From the NCBI GenBank assembly GCA_037178675.1, contig JAYMGJ010000513.1, forward strand, positions 1 through 64,000: 64,000 bases of DNA, written 5' to 3'. Within the stretch, counting starts at the first letter, position 1; every line of letters begins with the position of its first letter. The notes under the pieces are model-generated. The model saw only the letters and a program-made list of their open reading frames with translations. It was not told the origin of the DNA and did not search any database. This DNA comes from Scleroderma bovista. Its lineage: Eukaryota; Basidiomycota; Agaricomycetes; Boletales; Sclerodermataceae. Shown piece after piece: positions 1 to 9,688 of the stretch. The position numbers and the translations under genes are program-made.

Positions 1-436
1 GTAGCCATCTATCGCACAAGACAACTATCCTGATGCGAGAGATGAATGCCAATGCAGACAGTCATCTATCGCACGAGAACCGCCAAGAAGCAGAAGAAAC
101 TGAAGGAATAACATCAATTGTGGTATGAGAAAGGAATGCACACGTCTGCAGTCCAACTCCCATACCAGAACGATCAAAGAAGCCGAAGAATTGATGGAGA
201 AACGAAGGAGAAAGAGAAGAAATGATTTTTAGCGCCCAAATGTCATTTTTAGGCGCCCAGTGCTGGCATTCCGATATTTTGAATAGCTCCGTCGTTTCTG
301 AAGCTATCAGGCACGTGACTATACCATCAGAGAGCCTAGAACGTGGTCTATCTGCCTGTCAAGTTCCGACGCAAATCTGTTCATTTCCCACGGAGATATT
401 CCCCCCGCAATCCAGACGTTCGCTTCATTGCTCACT

Positions 437-829
437 ATGGAGTCCGTATTTTCTCTGGATCATTTCTCCGCTATTGCTGCAGATCTCCACTATGTCCTGC
501 TCTTAGGACAGCCTCTCCCAGAGTTCCCGTGCACTGCTTGGCACATATCTTCCCAGCCTGCTCCCTCAGTCCCTCTCGTTCTCGGTCAGCACGTTCTCCT
601 CGTCAGTCCTGCGTCAAGGACGTACTTTGGTCATCTTAGGTCTATTGTCAAGCTTGAGAAGTCTTCTCTGGTCGTCTCTGTGTCCCCTGAGCCCTCAGCC
701 TATGGTCCCTTCCTCCCAGATACTTGCCATGTCCATCTTCCTCTGTCGTTCGTCTCACTTCCCTGGATGCGCCGAATTCAATACTCTATCCGCTTCCCTA
801 CTTTCAGACGACGTCCCCCAGCACCATGA
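437..829 (+). CDS. Conserved ORF inside LTR-1 (copy 1), unknown function
   Basis: This 130-aa frame lies wholly in the U3 part of the LTR. I do not recognise a domain. It starts MESVFSLDHFSAIAADL and is rich in Ser, Pro, Leu and Val, with no clear signal peptide or membrane segment. The same frame is open in all three LTR-1 copies and in the diverged LTR-D (27274-27663), where many codon changes are silent or conservative (V/I, K/R, D/E). That pattern suggests, but does not prove, selection on the protein. It may instead be an LTR sequence that happens to stay open. The upstream in-frame ATG at 428 is less conserved, so I chose 437. Confidence 0.5.
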   Translation: MESVFSLDHFSAIAADLHYVLLLGQPLPEFPCTAWHISSQPAPSVPLVLGQHVLLVSPASRTYFGHLRSIVKLEKSSLVVSVSPEPSAYGPFLPDTCHVHLPLSFVSLPWMRRIQYSIRFPTFRRRPPAP

Positions 830-1445
830 CAGTTATTCCCCCCCACTTTATAGTGCTATTAGGAAGAAGAACCCTCTCTCGTTCTTTCCCAGAAGAGAGC
901 TCGTCAAGGGAGCCCATGGTTGTGCTTCAGCGGCGCTAGAACATATGCACTATACTTTAGTGTATGCTGACCCCCCAAAAAGACCTCTGGACCCCTGGTA
1001 CCCTTCTTGTGGCTGTTTTGTCTCGGATCAATCCCCCTATTAATCCCAGATCTTCCCCATTGTTGTCCCATCAAATTCTTGATGGTACACAGCCCCCCAT
1101 CAAACTTCTTAGGCTGTGCATCAATGACTCCTTCTGCTGTGCAGTGACTCATCCCTTGCTTACTGATGCTCTCTTGTCATCAGTATTACTCTATCCCTTT
1201 CGCATTTTTGGTATATTACTCAGCTGATGACTCACTCCCTTACCAATCAATCTTGTCATGCAGCTTACTCATTCCTTTACTCAGCAGCTTATTCATGCTT
1301 CCTATGCTTACTCATTCCTGCTTATCCCTTGCTTACTGATCGCTTACAAACCCCTTACAAAGCTCTTACCAATCCCTTACCAATCCTTGACAAATTCTGC
1401 TTACTCCCTTCTCTTTTTGTACTTTAATGCTGTGCCCCCCCCATG

Positions 1446-1453
1446 TATTTAAA
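1446..1453 (+). promoter_or_regulatory. TATA-like box of LTR-1
   Basis: TATTTAAA follows a C-rich tract and precedes the palindrome CTGGGCTCAGCCCAG. The box and palindrome are also present in the right LTR (17192-17199) and the solo copy (59145-59152). The clear sequence divergence between the two LTRs starts just downstream, as expected for an R/U5 boundary near here. Confidence 0.6.
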
Positions 1454-2007
1454 CCCCTGGGCTCAGCCCAGTGAAAGAGACCCAATTGCACGAAATTATC
1501 CCTCTCTCAGTCCCTCTCAGTCAGTATCCCCTCAGCTCTTTGAGTCTTGTAGGCTTCAGTGAAGGTCTAAAGGCTCTGATATTCAAGTTTTATCCAATCT
1601 ATTCAAGTCCAAGTCTTTCCCTAGGCTCAAGCGGAGTCTAGCCTGTCAATCCTTCATCCCCTATTGCTTCTGGACGTCAGGAGCCCCCTTGTCCCCTTGC
1701 TGCACCAATCTCTAGGTGTAGTATCGCTACTTCAGTCCCAGTCAACTCAATCCCCGCTTTGACACTTCCTAGGCTTTAGGAAGAGTCCAGACACCTATCC
1801 CCTTCGTCTTCTATTGCTCCTGTACCCCAGGAGTATCCTGCATCACCGTCTGCATCACCCTGTTGGTGTAGATCCCCTTCCCTCCTCCTCAGCACATCCT
1901 CTCTGGACACCGCGGAGGTAAACCACCACTCGCACAATTTCGTAGTCCTTTGTTGGTGTTGTGTTTGGGTTGTTGTTCTGACCCAAATCCACACTTTGAA
2001 TCACATC

Positions 2008-2025
2008 TGGAGCCCACCGCGAGGG
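2008..2025 (+). other. Primer binding site of LTR-1 element
   Basis: TGGAGCCCACCGCGAGGG starts two bases after the LTR end (2005). A TGG start is expected for pairing with the CCA end of a tRNA. I cannot assign the tRNA without a tRNA set from the host. Confidence 0.55.
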
Positions 2026-2103
2026 GTGGTTATTTCTGGATAGGATTGCGCTTATTCCTCCTCATCATCGCTATTACTGCTCCTTGGATCCCTCCCTGCT
2101 TCG

Positions 2104-5100
2104 TTGCTGTCATCCTCCTGGTCTCCTACTTCGCCCTCTTCATCTATAGGAACCCCTTTGACTATCTCTGACTCAAACCTGACCTCTCTACCTGCTGGTC
2201 CATCATCTCCTCCTCGTACCCCCCCTATTTCCGCTATATCGCTCTCGAATAACTCTGTGCCTTCTTCCCTGTCTGGCACATCCTCATCCTCATCTATACC
2301 AACCCCTGAGTCCCTTCTTGGGTCGACTCTAGCCTCTACTGCCTCTGTATCCATCCCTGCTTCATCTGTTTCCCCACCTGCTGTTACTATGTCTGCACCT
2401 GCTACACTCCCATCCGTCCTTACTCTCCCTCTTCTTGGGATGAAGTCTGCCCCTGAACTCTTCAGAGGTGACCACTCTCAGATTAGGACCTTCCTAGACC
2501 ACTATGAACGCCTCTGTGCCCTGCACAACGTTGTTGACGATCAGGAGAAGGTTGACTCTATTCTCCGCTACTGCTCTACTAGAGTCCAAGAGATCATTGA
2601 AGGCATGACTCACTTCCATGTTCCCAACTGGGATGAGCTCAAGAACGACCTCCTGAAGCACTTTGACGCTGATCTTTCCGATGAGAGATTTTATGAGCAA
2701 GATTTGAAGAACTTTGTCAAGGGTGCAATGCGTGCTCCCATCCTATCCCTCCATGACTTCAGAGCCTATAACAGAGACTTTATCCGTATTGGAGGATGGT
2801 TAAGGAACAAGGGAAAGATCACCAAAGAAGACTACAACCGCTACTTCTGGGCTGGACTACCCCTTTCCTTCCGTCTCAAAGTCGACTCTCGTCTTATCCT
2901 CAAAGACCCTGACTTGGATGTCTCTATCCCCTACTCCTACTCTGATGTCTGCAAGGCTGCCGAAGAACTCCTTCGTAGGGATCGCTTTGATGCTGAGTAC
3001 TTGGAACGTCTTGGTGTTGAAGAGAAAGAGAATATTCCCCTTCCCCGCTCTGACCCCAGGTCTGATCCTGTTCGTCCGCTTTTGTCTCCTCTGGATGCTA
3101 GGACCACTTTGCAAGGATTGGATAAAGCTGGAACCACTGCTCAGAAGCAGGATGAGGTGGAAAATCTCATCAAGAAGATGTCCCAGATGACTCTCTCCGA
3201 TCCCAACTATGCACTTTACTACTATCGTGCCATCAAGCTGGACCCCGATGCCAGCAGAGTTATCTCCCCTCCTGCTCTTAATTCTCGATCATCTACTCCT
3301 GCCACCTCTGCTCCTACTCGTCCTGATGCTGCTCCTCGTCCTCCTGCTCGCCCTCCCATTACTTGCTATGGATGTGGTGTTGAGGGCCATGGTGTAAATG
3401 GTTGCGATAAGATCAATGATCTTGTTGCCAAAGGCTTACTTGCTAGGGATGATGCTCGTCGTGTCACTCTCCCTAATGGCCAGTATATCCCCAGGACTCG
3501 AGATGAGACTATCATGCAAGCCTATGAGCGTCATGCTGCTGCTGCTAGACCTGCTAGCACTGTCCGCTTTGTTACTCATGCTGAAGAAGAAGAAGTCTTG
3601 GAGTCTGGAATCTGTGAACTGGAAGAAGAAGAGCCCCTGGTCGCTGCTGTCGATCGTGCTCCTAGAGTTACTAAGGAGAAAAGGAAAGCTGCCTTTGAAG
3701 GTGTCATCATCCCCCCTCATGGTAAAGGCAAAGGAAAGGAGAATCAAGCCCCCGCTTTCACACCAGTTCCTGCACCTAAGCCCATCCCATCGACTCCTGC
3801 TCCCATTCCTATGCCAGTTCCCATCGATGTTCATACTCATGTCTTTGATGGCTCAAATGATGATGCTATCATGCAAGATGACACTCTGCCTATCAGATCT
3901 TCGCACCCCGATGTGGACTCGTCTGAGAAGAAGAAGCCTAAGCCCGCTACTGCTATGTCTTCACCTCTCTCCCAGAATACCAGTGCCAAGTCTATTGTGG
4001 ATCGCATTCTTGCTACCCCTCTCACTTTGTCTGTTGGAGAAGCTATTGGCTCGTCGAAGGATGTTTCCCAGCATCTCCAGGATCTTATTAGGGTCAAGAG
4101 GCAGGCTCTCCCCTTCGTCAAGCACGTCCAAGGAACTCCTCCTGCTGCTGCCTATATGTGTCTCACTTCTAGTCCCCTCATTACTATCAATCTCCACTGC
4201 AATGACCAACCAGTGAAGGCCGTCATTGATTCAGGCTCTACTCTCAACGTCGTCAAAGCCAGTATTGCCAAGTCCGTCATCAAGATGCCTATTGATACCT
4301 CCCATTCTATGGTCATGAGAGATGCCAATGGTGGTACCTCCAAGCTCATTGGTCTCATTCAGAATGTCCCTCTCTTCTGTGGAGCTGCTCAGACCTGGAC
4401 CAATCTCTTTGTCTCCCCTGATAATGACTCTGGCTTCGATCTCCTCCTTGGTCGCCCCTGGGCCCATGGAAACTCGGTTAGCATTGTTGAAAGAGACTCT
4501 GGAACTTATATCATCTTTGGAGCTGACTCCAACCATCCATTGGAGATGTGTGCTGTCGATGCGCATGCTGCTACTCACTCTGGAACTGGATTAATGGCTA
4601 CTCTTGAGCCAGACAGTGAGATGGAAGAAGAATCTGCTGCTCCATATTCATCCCCCCATGATCCTGCGACTCTGGATATTCTTTCAGATCATTTACTGGA
4701 CTTTCCTGGTGCTCCTGATGCCAATCCCCCCTCATCTGAGACTGCTCTTCCTATACTGTTTTCGCCTCCTGGTTCTCCTATAATGCCACCTGGTCCAGTG
4801 CGCTACGTCTCTCCAGCTCATATATCCCCTCCACTCTCTCAGTCTTCATCCCCCATGTCTTCTGTGCTCCGCGAGTATAATCCTCCATCTCCTGACCCCA
4901 ATTTCTCTGCAAATGAAGCTCTTCAAAGGATTATTGAACAGATTGAGACTCCTGGAAATACTGCAGCTGCTGAAGAACACCCTGTTATCGCTCGCATCTG
5001 TGCTAGGATTCATGAACAAGAGGGTCACTCCTTCCTTGACAGAATGCTATCGACTACTAGTCTATTGGTACCTCTCTCAGGCCTCAATCTTGAGACCTGC

Positions 5101-5754
5101 TATGCTCTCCCTGCTCAAGAAGGTGTTGACGAATTTGGAACTCCTTACCAGGATTATCTCATCCTGCACACTCGTATGGACATCATCAGCGAAGAGTCTA
5201 TAACCAATCCTACTGGCAGAGTTGTGCATTTTGGGACTGCCTATACTCGATTCTATCCCCATCCCCCTTTCTTGACTATGAATCTAGATTTCCCCCTTGC
5301 CACCAGTGAAGCTCCTGATCTCCCTTCATTGCCTCCTGCTGAACTGCCCACTTGCAATGGAACATCTTCCCCTTCAGTCCCTGATCCACTGTCATCGCAT
5401 CCTACTTCTCCTGGATCTCCTCCTCCTGTTCCTACCAGTGCACCTGCCAACCAGTCTCCTACTCTCGATGAAGCTCTCCGTGTTGTTGCCAGGCATATTG
5501 AAGCTGTCGGTGACAATGCTGTTGAGCCACTTCACCCTGCTATTGCCTATCTCTGTGCCCAGATTCGTGAGGAAGAGAGACGCTCCATGCTTAACCTTTT
5601 GATCTACTTGCATGCTCATATGGACAACTCTGATGCTGAAGAACCCACTGCTCAAGCTCCAGAGCCCCCTGTCTCATCCAGTAATGATGATCCTCCTCCA
5701 TCATATTCTGCTGACTCTGTACCTGCTCCTGCCACCGATCCTACTCCCCCTATC
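2104..5754 (+). CDS. gag-pr: Gag-protease polyprotein of the LTR-1 element, 5' part (split by nested chromovirus)
   Basis: 1217 codons are open up to the insertion point; the frame resumes exactly at 11823 after removal of one CTATC duplication and ends at 12056, giving about 1294 aa. Order: Ser/Pro-rich start; a retrotransposon Gag region (about residues 115-300); one CCHC knuckle CYGCGVEGHGVNGC at residues 421-434; acidic and basic linkers; an aspartic protease with DSGST at 709-713 and a LLLGRPW flap-end motif about 70 residues on; then a long Pro/Ser-rich tail. Protease belongs to this ORF, not to the RT ORF. The first in-frame ATG of the long frame, about 100 bp after the primer site, is taken as start. 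No stop or frameshift is seen, so apart from the insertion the gene looks intact. Confidence 0.92.
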
Positions 5755-5938
5755 TGTCAAGTCCGGGTCTACTCCGGTAGGGGGTCCGGTCAAGTCCGGA
5801 CGAGCGCGGACGAAGGAAGAGGGCAGAGGGCTGGACGAGAGATTAGTCCGGCCGGAGTTGGTGACCGCTTGGATTCAACGACTAAGGATAACGAGCGTTG
5901 ATCCCTTGCGTAGGTTCCGGTCAAGAAGGGGAGACGGA
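5755..5938 (-). repeat. Truncated 3' LTR (LTR-A) of the nested chromovirus
   Basis: It matches 11195-11378 almost base for base, up to GGAGACGGA. It then jumps directly to the sequence just downstream of the pol stop. The remaining ~440 bp of the LTR are absent. The junction lies in a GAGA-rich stretch also present near 56065, which suggests deletion through short homology. Confidence 0.9.
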
Positions 5939-5965
5939 TAAAAGAAACAGAGAGCGAGAGTATTA

Positions 5966-8900
5966 CTACATAGATGCGAGTGGTCCGGGTTTGTCCGGGT
6001 ACCGGACATGATAATCTTCTAACAGTTCCGTAGCGTTGCCTAGTTCCGTGGCGAGTAGCCATGACGTTTCTTCGTCAGTTCCTTCGTAACCGGACCAACG
6101 TACCAAGTACAGCAGTTTGCACGATTTTCGTCGGCGGTCAACCTTGGAGTCGAGGATCTCAGAGATCTCGAATTCCGGTTCACCATCTACTTCAACTGGT
6201 GGCGGAAGAGGCTGTATCCGGTCCGGTATAGTATTGGGTATGGCCGGTTCGAGTTGGGAGACATGGAAGACGGGATGAACGGCGCGCATGGAATCTGGAA
6301 GGCGTAGCGTAAAAGAGAGAGAGCCTACTTGTGCTATGATAGTGTAGGGCCCAAGATTCTTTTCTGATAGCTTTTTGGATGGTCGAGTAGACCGGAAGTA
6401 TTTGGCTTTCACATATACTTGGTCGCCAACCTTGAAGTCCGGTGCCGGAGTACGTTTGGCATCAGCCGGACCTTGGTAGCGAAGTTGCGCGTTGGCCATT
6501 TCTTCTCGAAGGTATTGGTGCAGCGACTCGAGGTCGACTGCGTAGTCACGAGCCCTGGCGGAGGTCATGTCACGTTCTGGGTAGACAGAGATGTTCGGGT
6601 GGTAGCCCTTGTTAGCGAAGAACGGAGAGACTCCGGTGGTAGCACTAGGTGCATTGTTGTATGCGAACTCCGCCAATGGGAGTAGGTCCGCCCAGTTGTC
6701 CTGCTGGTAGTTGCAGTAGATCCGGAGGTACTGTTCAAGGGTCTGGTTAGACCGCTCAGTCTGGCCATCGCCCTCCGGGTGGTAGCCGGAGGTGAAGTGA
6801 AGGCGCATGTCGAGGGCCTTCCCAAGTGACCGGAAGAAGTGGGAGACAAACTCTGTACCGCGATCTGAGGTGACGTGGGCGGGAACACCGTGCTTGGAGA
6901 ATACGTGGAGCAGGAAGAGTTTTGCAAGCTCCGGGCTAGTGATGGTGTCGTGAGTAGGGATGAAAATGGCTTGTTTAGAAAGCCGGTCTACCACGACCAG
7001 GATGGCTGTGAAGCCGGTAGATGAAGGGAGTTGCTCTATGAAATCCATGGAGATGGAATTCCAGGGCTTCTCCGGTACTGGGAGCTGCTTCAGCAGTCCG
7101 TATGGTCTATGGCGCGGTGTCTTAGCTCTTGCGCAGGAGGTACAGGACCGGACGTAGTCCTTGACGAAGGTCCTGAGACCAGGCCAGGTATATTCCCGCC
7201 GGATTAGCTCTAGAGTCCGGTTTTGCCCAAAGTGACCAGCGAGTGGGTGGTCGTGTCGATACCGGAGTACCCGGAGACGGAGGTCATCCAAGTCCGGTAC
7301 ATATATACGACCGTCTAGTCGAAGGAATCCAGCCTCGTCGGTGGACCAACGAGAGTCCGGTGGATCTGCGAGGTGGACCTGGGCAATGGGATCAGAGGGT
7401 AGTGCAGAGAGGATGTCGCTATGGAGTGTTTCGACGTCCATGATTGCGACTGCACAGAGGACCGGAAACTCTAGATAAGTAGCGCGAAGAGAATTAGAGA
7501 GCTGTTCTTGAGTGAACACCGGCCTAAGATTTTGGGGGTTAACCCGGGCGTAGCCACTATCCCCCTCTTTGGGGTAGACGTCCCATCGTCTAGTGAGGGC
7601 GTCCGGCTTGGCACCGAGTTTCCCGGGACGGAAACGAATGACAAGATTAAATTGAGATAAAAATTCAGACCACCGGGCTTGCCGGCGGGAGAGGACTTTT
7701 GAGGTGGAGAAGTACTCGAGGTTTTTGTGGTCCGTGACGACGTCTATAGGGGAGGCGGAGCCTTCGAGGTAATGGCGCCAGTTCCGGAATGCTTCGAAGA
7801 TAGCAAGCAATTCTTTATCGTGGGTGTCGTAGTTCAACTCCGGAGCAGTCAAGGTCCGGGAGTAGTACGCGACCGGACGGATCTCTCCGTCGGCGCAGGT
7901 AATGGACAAGATGCCAGCGACGGCGTAGTCGGAGGCGTCGGTTTCCACGATGATAGGGGTATCCGGAATGAAGTGGGTGAGGATAGGCGCAGTGGTGAAG
8001 GCATGCTTCAGCGCGTTGAAGGAGCGTCGACAGTCGTCGGAGAAGTTCCAAGGAGCGTCTTTCCGGGTGAGCCGGGTAAGAGGGACCACGATGTCGGAGT
8101 AGTTGAATATGAACCGGCGGTAGAAATTGGCAAAGCCCAAGAAGGACTGGATGTCCTTTACCTTTCGAGGTTCAGGCCAGTCGGAGATGGTTTGGATCTT
8201 GTCCGGAGACATAGTCAAACCGTCCGGAGAGAGGCGATAGCCAAGGTACTCTACCGAGTCCGAGTGGAACTCACATTTCTCCGGTTTGGCGAAGAGGCCA
8301 TGCAACCGGAGTCGGCAGAGAACTTCCCGGACGTGCTGCTGGTGGGACTCCATATCCTCGGAGTAGATGAGGATGTCGTCGAGGTATACGACGACGCAGA
8401 CATCCAGCATGTCAGCAAAGATCGTGTTGACAAAGCGCTGGAATGCTGCAGGGGCGTTAGTGAGGCCAAAGGGCATTACTAACCACTCGTAAGACCCATA
8501 GCGCGTACGGAAGGCGGTCTTCCACTCATCGCCCGGAGCAATCCGGACTAGATGGTACGCGTGCCGGAGGTCGATCTTCGAGTAGATCTTAGCACGGCTT
8601 GGGGAGTCTAGTAGGTCAGAGATTAGGGGGAGTGGATAGCGATCCTTTTTGGTGATTTTGTTTAGGCCTCGGAAGTCAACGCAGAGGCGGAGTGAGCCGT
8701 CCTTCTTTTTTACGAAGAGGACCGGAGCAGCATGGGAGGAAGCGGTAGGACGGATGAAACCTGTATTAAGATTCTCGTCGATGAAAGTCCGGAGAGCGGA
8801 GAGCTCAACCGGAGACAGTGAGTAGAGGGTTCCCAGAGGAGGGGAGGTACCTTCTTCAAGGTCGATCTTCAAGTCGTAGTCGCGATGCGGGGGGAGTTCA

Positions 8901-9649
8901 GAGGCCTTCGCCTTGCTGAACACATCCACATAATTGCGATATTCCGGAGGGACGACGTCCAAGTCCGGCGGAGTAGAGGCGGAGGAAGAACGAGCCTTTG
9001 CTGTGTCAGAAGGACGCAGCTGAAGTTGGTATTTGGTGGATCCCTCTAACTTGCACGCACGCACGAATGCGGCTGCGTTTATCAGAGAGATGTGCGGAGG
9101 GGTGCAAACCGGAGTGTTGACAGATGGCACGAGGCCAGGGTCAGATTGGCCAGAGAGGCCGGAGACAGGGTTACCGGACTGAACCGGAGAGGGGGTCGAC
9201 GGGGGCACTAGCAAACTTGGTGCAGGGGTCCGGAAAGTTAAACTGCTCAGTACCCAATCAATCAACGGATTGTAGCGGGTGAGCCAGTTATGTCCAAGGA
9301 CAATCGAGCAGTCAGAGTCTAACGGAGCGAGGTAAAAGGTCATAGGGGTGACATCACCGGATGCGGGGAATTTCACTGATATATCGACAGCTTGAGTGAT
9401 TACAAAGTTTGATGTACCGTCAAAGAGCCGGAGAGTAATCGGAGGAACGGAGTAAGTGGAGATATTGTTTTTGTGCGCGAATTGTACATCTACAAAGCAA
9501 TGCGTGGACCCGGAGTCCACAAGTGCGCGGGTTTTAGGTAAGTCAAATGATAGGAGGATAACATATGGCATAAGGGAGTTAGGATCGTAAAGAGCGGACG
9601 CGTTGAGGCGGGCCTCCTTGGGTGCACTTCCGGAGTCAACGCAGCTCAC
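5966..9649 (-). CDS. pol: Chromovirus Pol polyprotein: protease-RT-RNaseH-integrase-chromodomain
   Basis: 1227 codons without a stop. Order: aspartic protease with DSGS at residues 45-48; reverse transcriptase with YLDD at 422-425; RNase H with a VETDAS motif; integrase with an HHCC zinc region (HPLAGHFGQNRT ... SCTSCARAK) and a DDE core starting near SMDFIEQLP; and a C-terminal chromodomain (about the last 75 residues: FEISEILDSK, LVRWSGYEGTDEE). All catalytic motifs I can check are present, so the enzyme set looks functional. The annotated first codon is GTG; expression is more likely by -1 frameshift from gag, because the frame stays open back to the A7 slippery run at 9682-9688. The chromodomain would direct integration toward marked heterochromatin, as known for chromoviruses. 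Confidence 0.95.
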   Translation of the reverse strand: MSCVDSGSAPKEARLNASALYDPNSLMPYVILLSFDLPKTRALVDSGSTHCFVDVQFAHKNNISTYSVPPITLRLFDGTSNFVITQAVDISVKFPASGDVTPMTFYLAPLDSDCSIVLGHNWLTRYNPLIDWVLSSLTFRTPAPSLLVPPSTPSPVQSGNPVSGLSGQSDPGLVPSVNTPVCTPPHISLINAAAFVRACKLEGSTKYQLQLRPSDTAKARSSSASTPPDLDVVPPEYRNYVDVFSKAKASELPPHRDYDLKIDLEEGTSPPLGTLYSLSPVELSALRTFIDENLNTGFIRPTASSHAAPVLFVKKKDGSLRLCVDFRGLNKITKKDRYPLPLISDLLDSPSRAKIYSKIDLRHAYHLVRIAPGDEWKTAFRTRYGSYEWLVMPFGLTNAPAAFQRFVNTIFADMLDVCVVVYLDDILIYSEDMESHQQHVREVLCRLRLHGLFAKPEKCEFHSDSVEYLGYRLSPDGLTMSPDKIQTISDWPEPRKVKDIQSFLGFANFYRRFIFNYSDIVVPLTRLTRKDAPWNFSDDCRRSFNALKHAFTTAPILTHFIPDTPIIVETDASDYAVAGILSITCADGEIRPVAYYSRTLTAPELNYDTHDKELLAIFEAFRNWRHYLEGSASPIDVVTDHKNLEYFSTSKVLSRRQARWSEFLSQFNLVIRFRPGKLGAKPDALTRRWDVYPKEGDSGYARVNPQNLRPVFTQEQLSNSLRATYLEFPVLCAVAIMDVETLHSDILSALPSDPIAQVHLADPPDSRWSTDEAGFLRLDGRIYVPDLDDLRLRVLRYRHDHPLAGHFGQNRTLELIRREYTWPGLRTFVKDYVRSCTSCARAKTPRHRPYGLLKQLPVPEKPWNSISMDFIEQLPSSTGFTAILVVVDRLSKQAIFIPTHDTITSPELAKLFLLHVFSKHGVPAHVTSDRGTEFVSHFFRSLGKALDMRLHFTSGYHPEGDGQTERSNQTLEQYLRIYCNYQQDNWADLLPLAEFAYNNAPSATTGVSPFFANKGYHPNISVYPERDMTSARARDYAVDLESLHQYLREEMANAQLRYQGPADAKRTPAPDFKVGDQVYVKAKYFRSTRPSKKLSEKNLGPYTIIAQVGSLSFTLRLPDSMRAVHPVFHVSQLEPAIPNTIPDRIQPLPPPVEVDGEPEFEISEILDSKVDRRRKSCKLLYLVRWSGYEGTDEETSWLLATELGNATELLEDYHVRYPDKPGPLASM

Positions 9650-9688
9650 CGGTTGTGCGGAGGGTCGGGAGCTGCTTACTCTTTTTTT
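9641..9688 (-). promoter_or_regulatory. -1 ribosomal frameshift cassette between gag and pol
   Basis: Reading the minus strand, a slippery A-AAA-AAA run (9688-9682) lies in the right phase just before the gag stop (9678-9676). After six spacer bases comes a perfect 7-bp stem, GCAGCTC (9675-9669) with GAGCTGC (9647-9641). Pol is in the -1 frame. The run and both stem arms are kept in the second chromovirus copy (63693-63699 and nearby). Confidence 0.8.

Larger units (their letters stand above)
1..2005 (+). repeat. LTR-1, 5' copy (first ~96 bp outside window)
   Basis: Position 1 aligns with 15810 of the right LTR, so about 96 bp are missing. The LTR ends in CACA at 2005, directly before a TGG primer-site motif. 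Its first ~1.4 kb is nearly identical to the right LTR except for a 57-bp segment (about 1167-1224) deleted there between CTGATG repeats. The last ~500 bp differs far more. It holds a 130-codon ORF (437-829), a TATA-like box and, just after it, a short palindrome CTGGGCTCAGCCCAG. Confidence 0.95.

Noticed and set aside
3398..4216. 272-codon forward frame within gag-pr
   Set aside because: It overlaps the Gag-protease frame out of phase, is Leu/Ser-rich by codon bias, and lacks any motif.
7727..8482. 251-codon forward frame opposite the chromovirus RT
   Set aside because: It is the antisense shadow of a well-conserved RT coding region and shows no domain.
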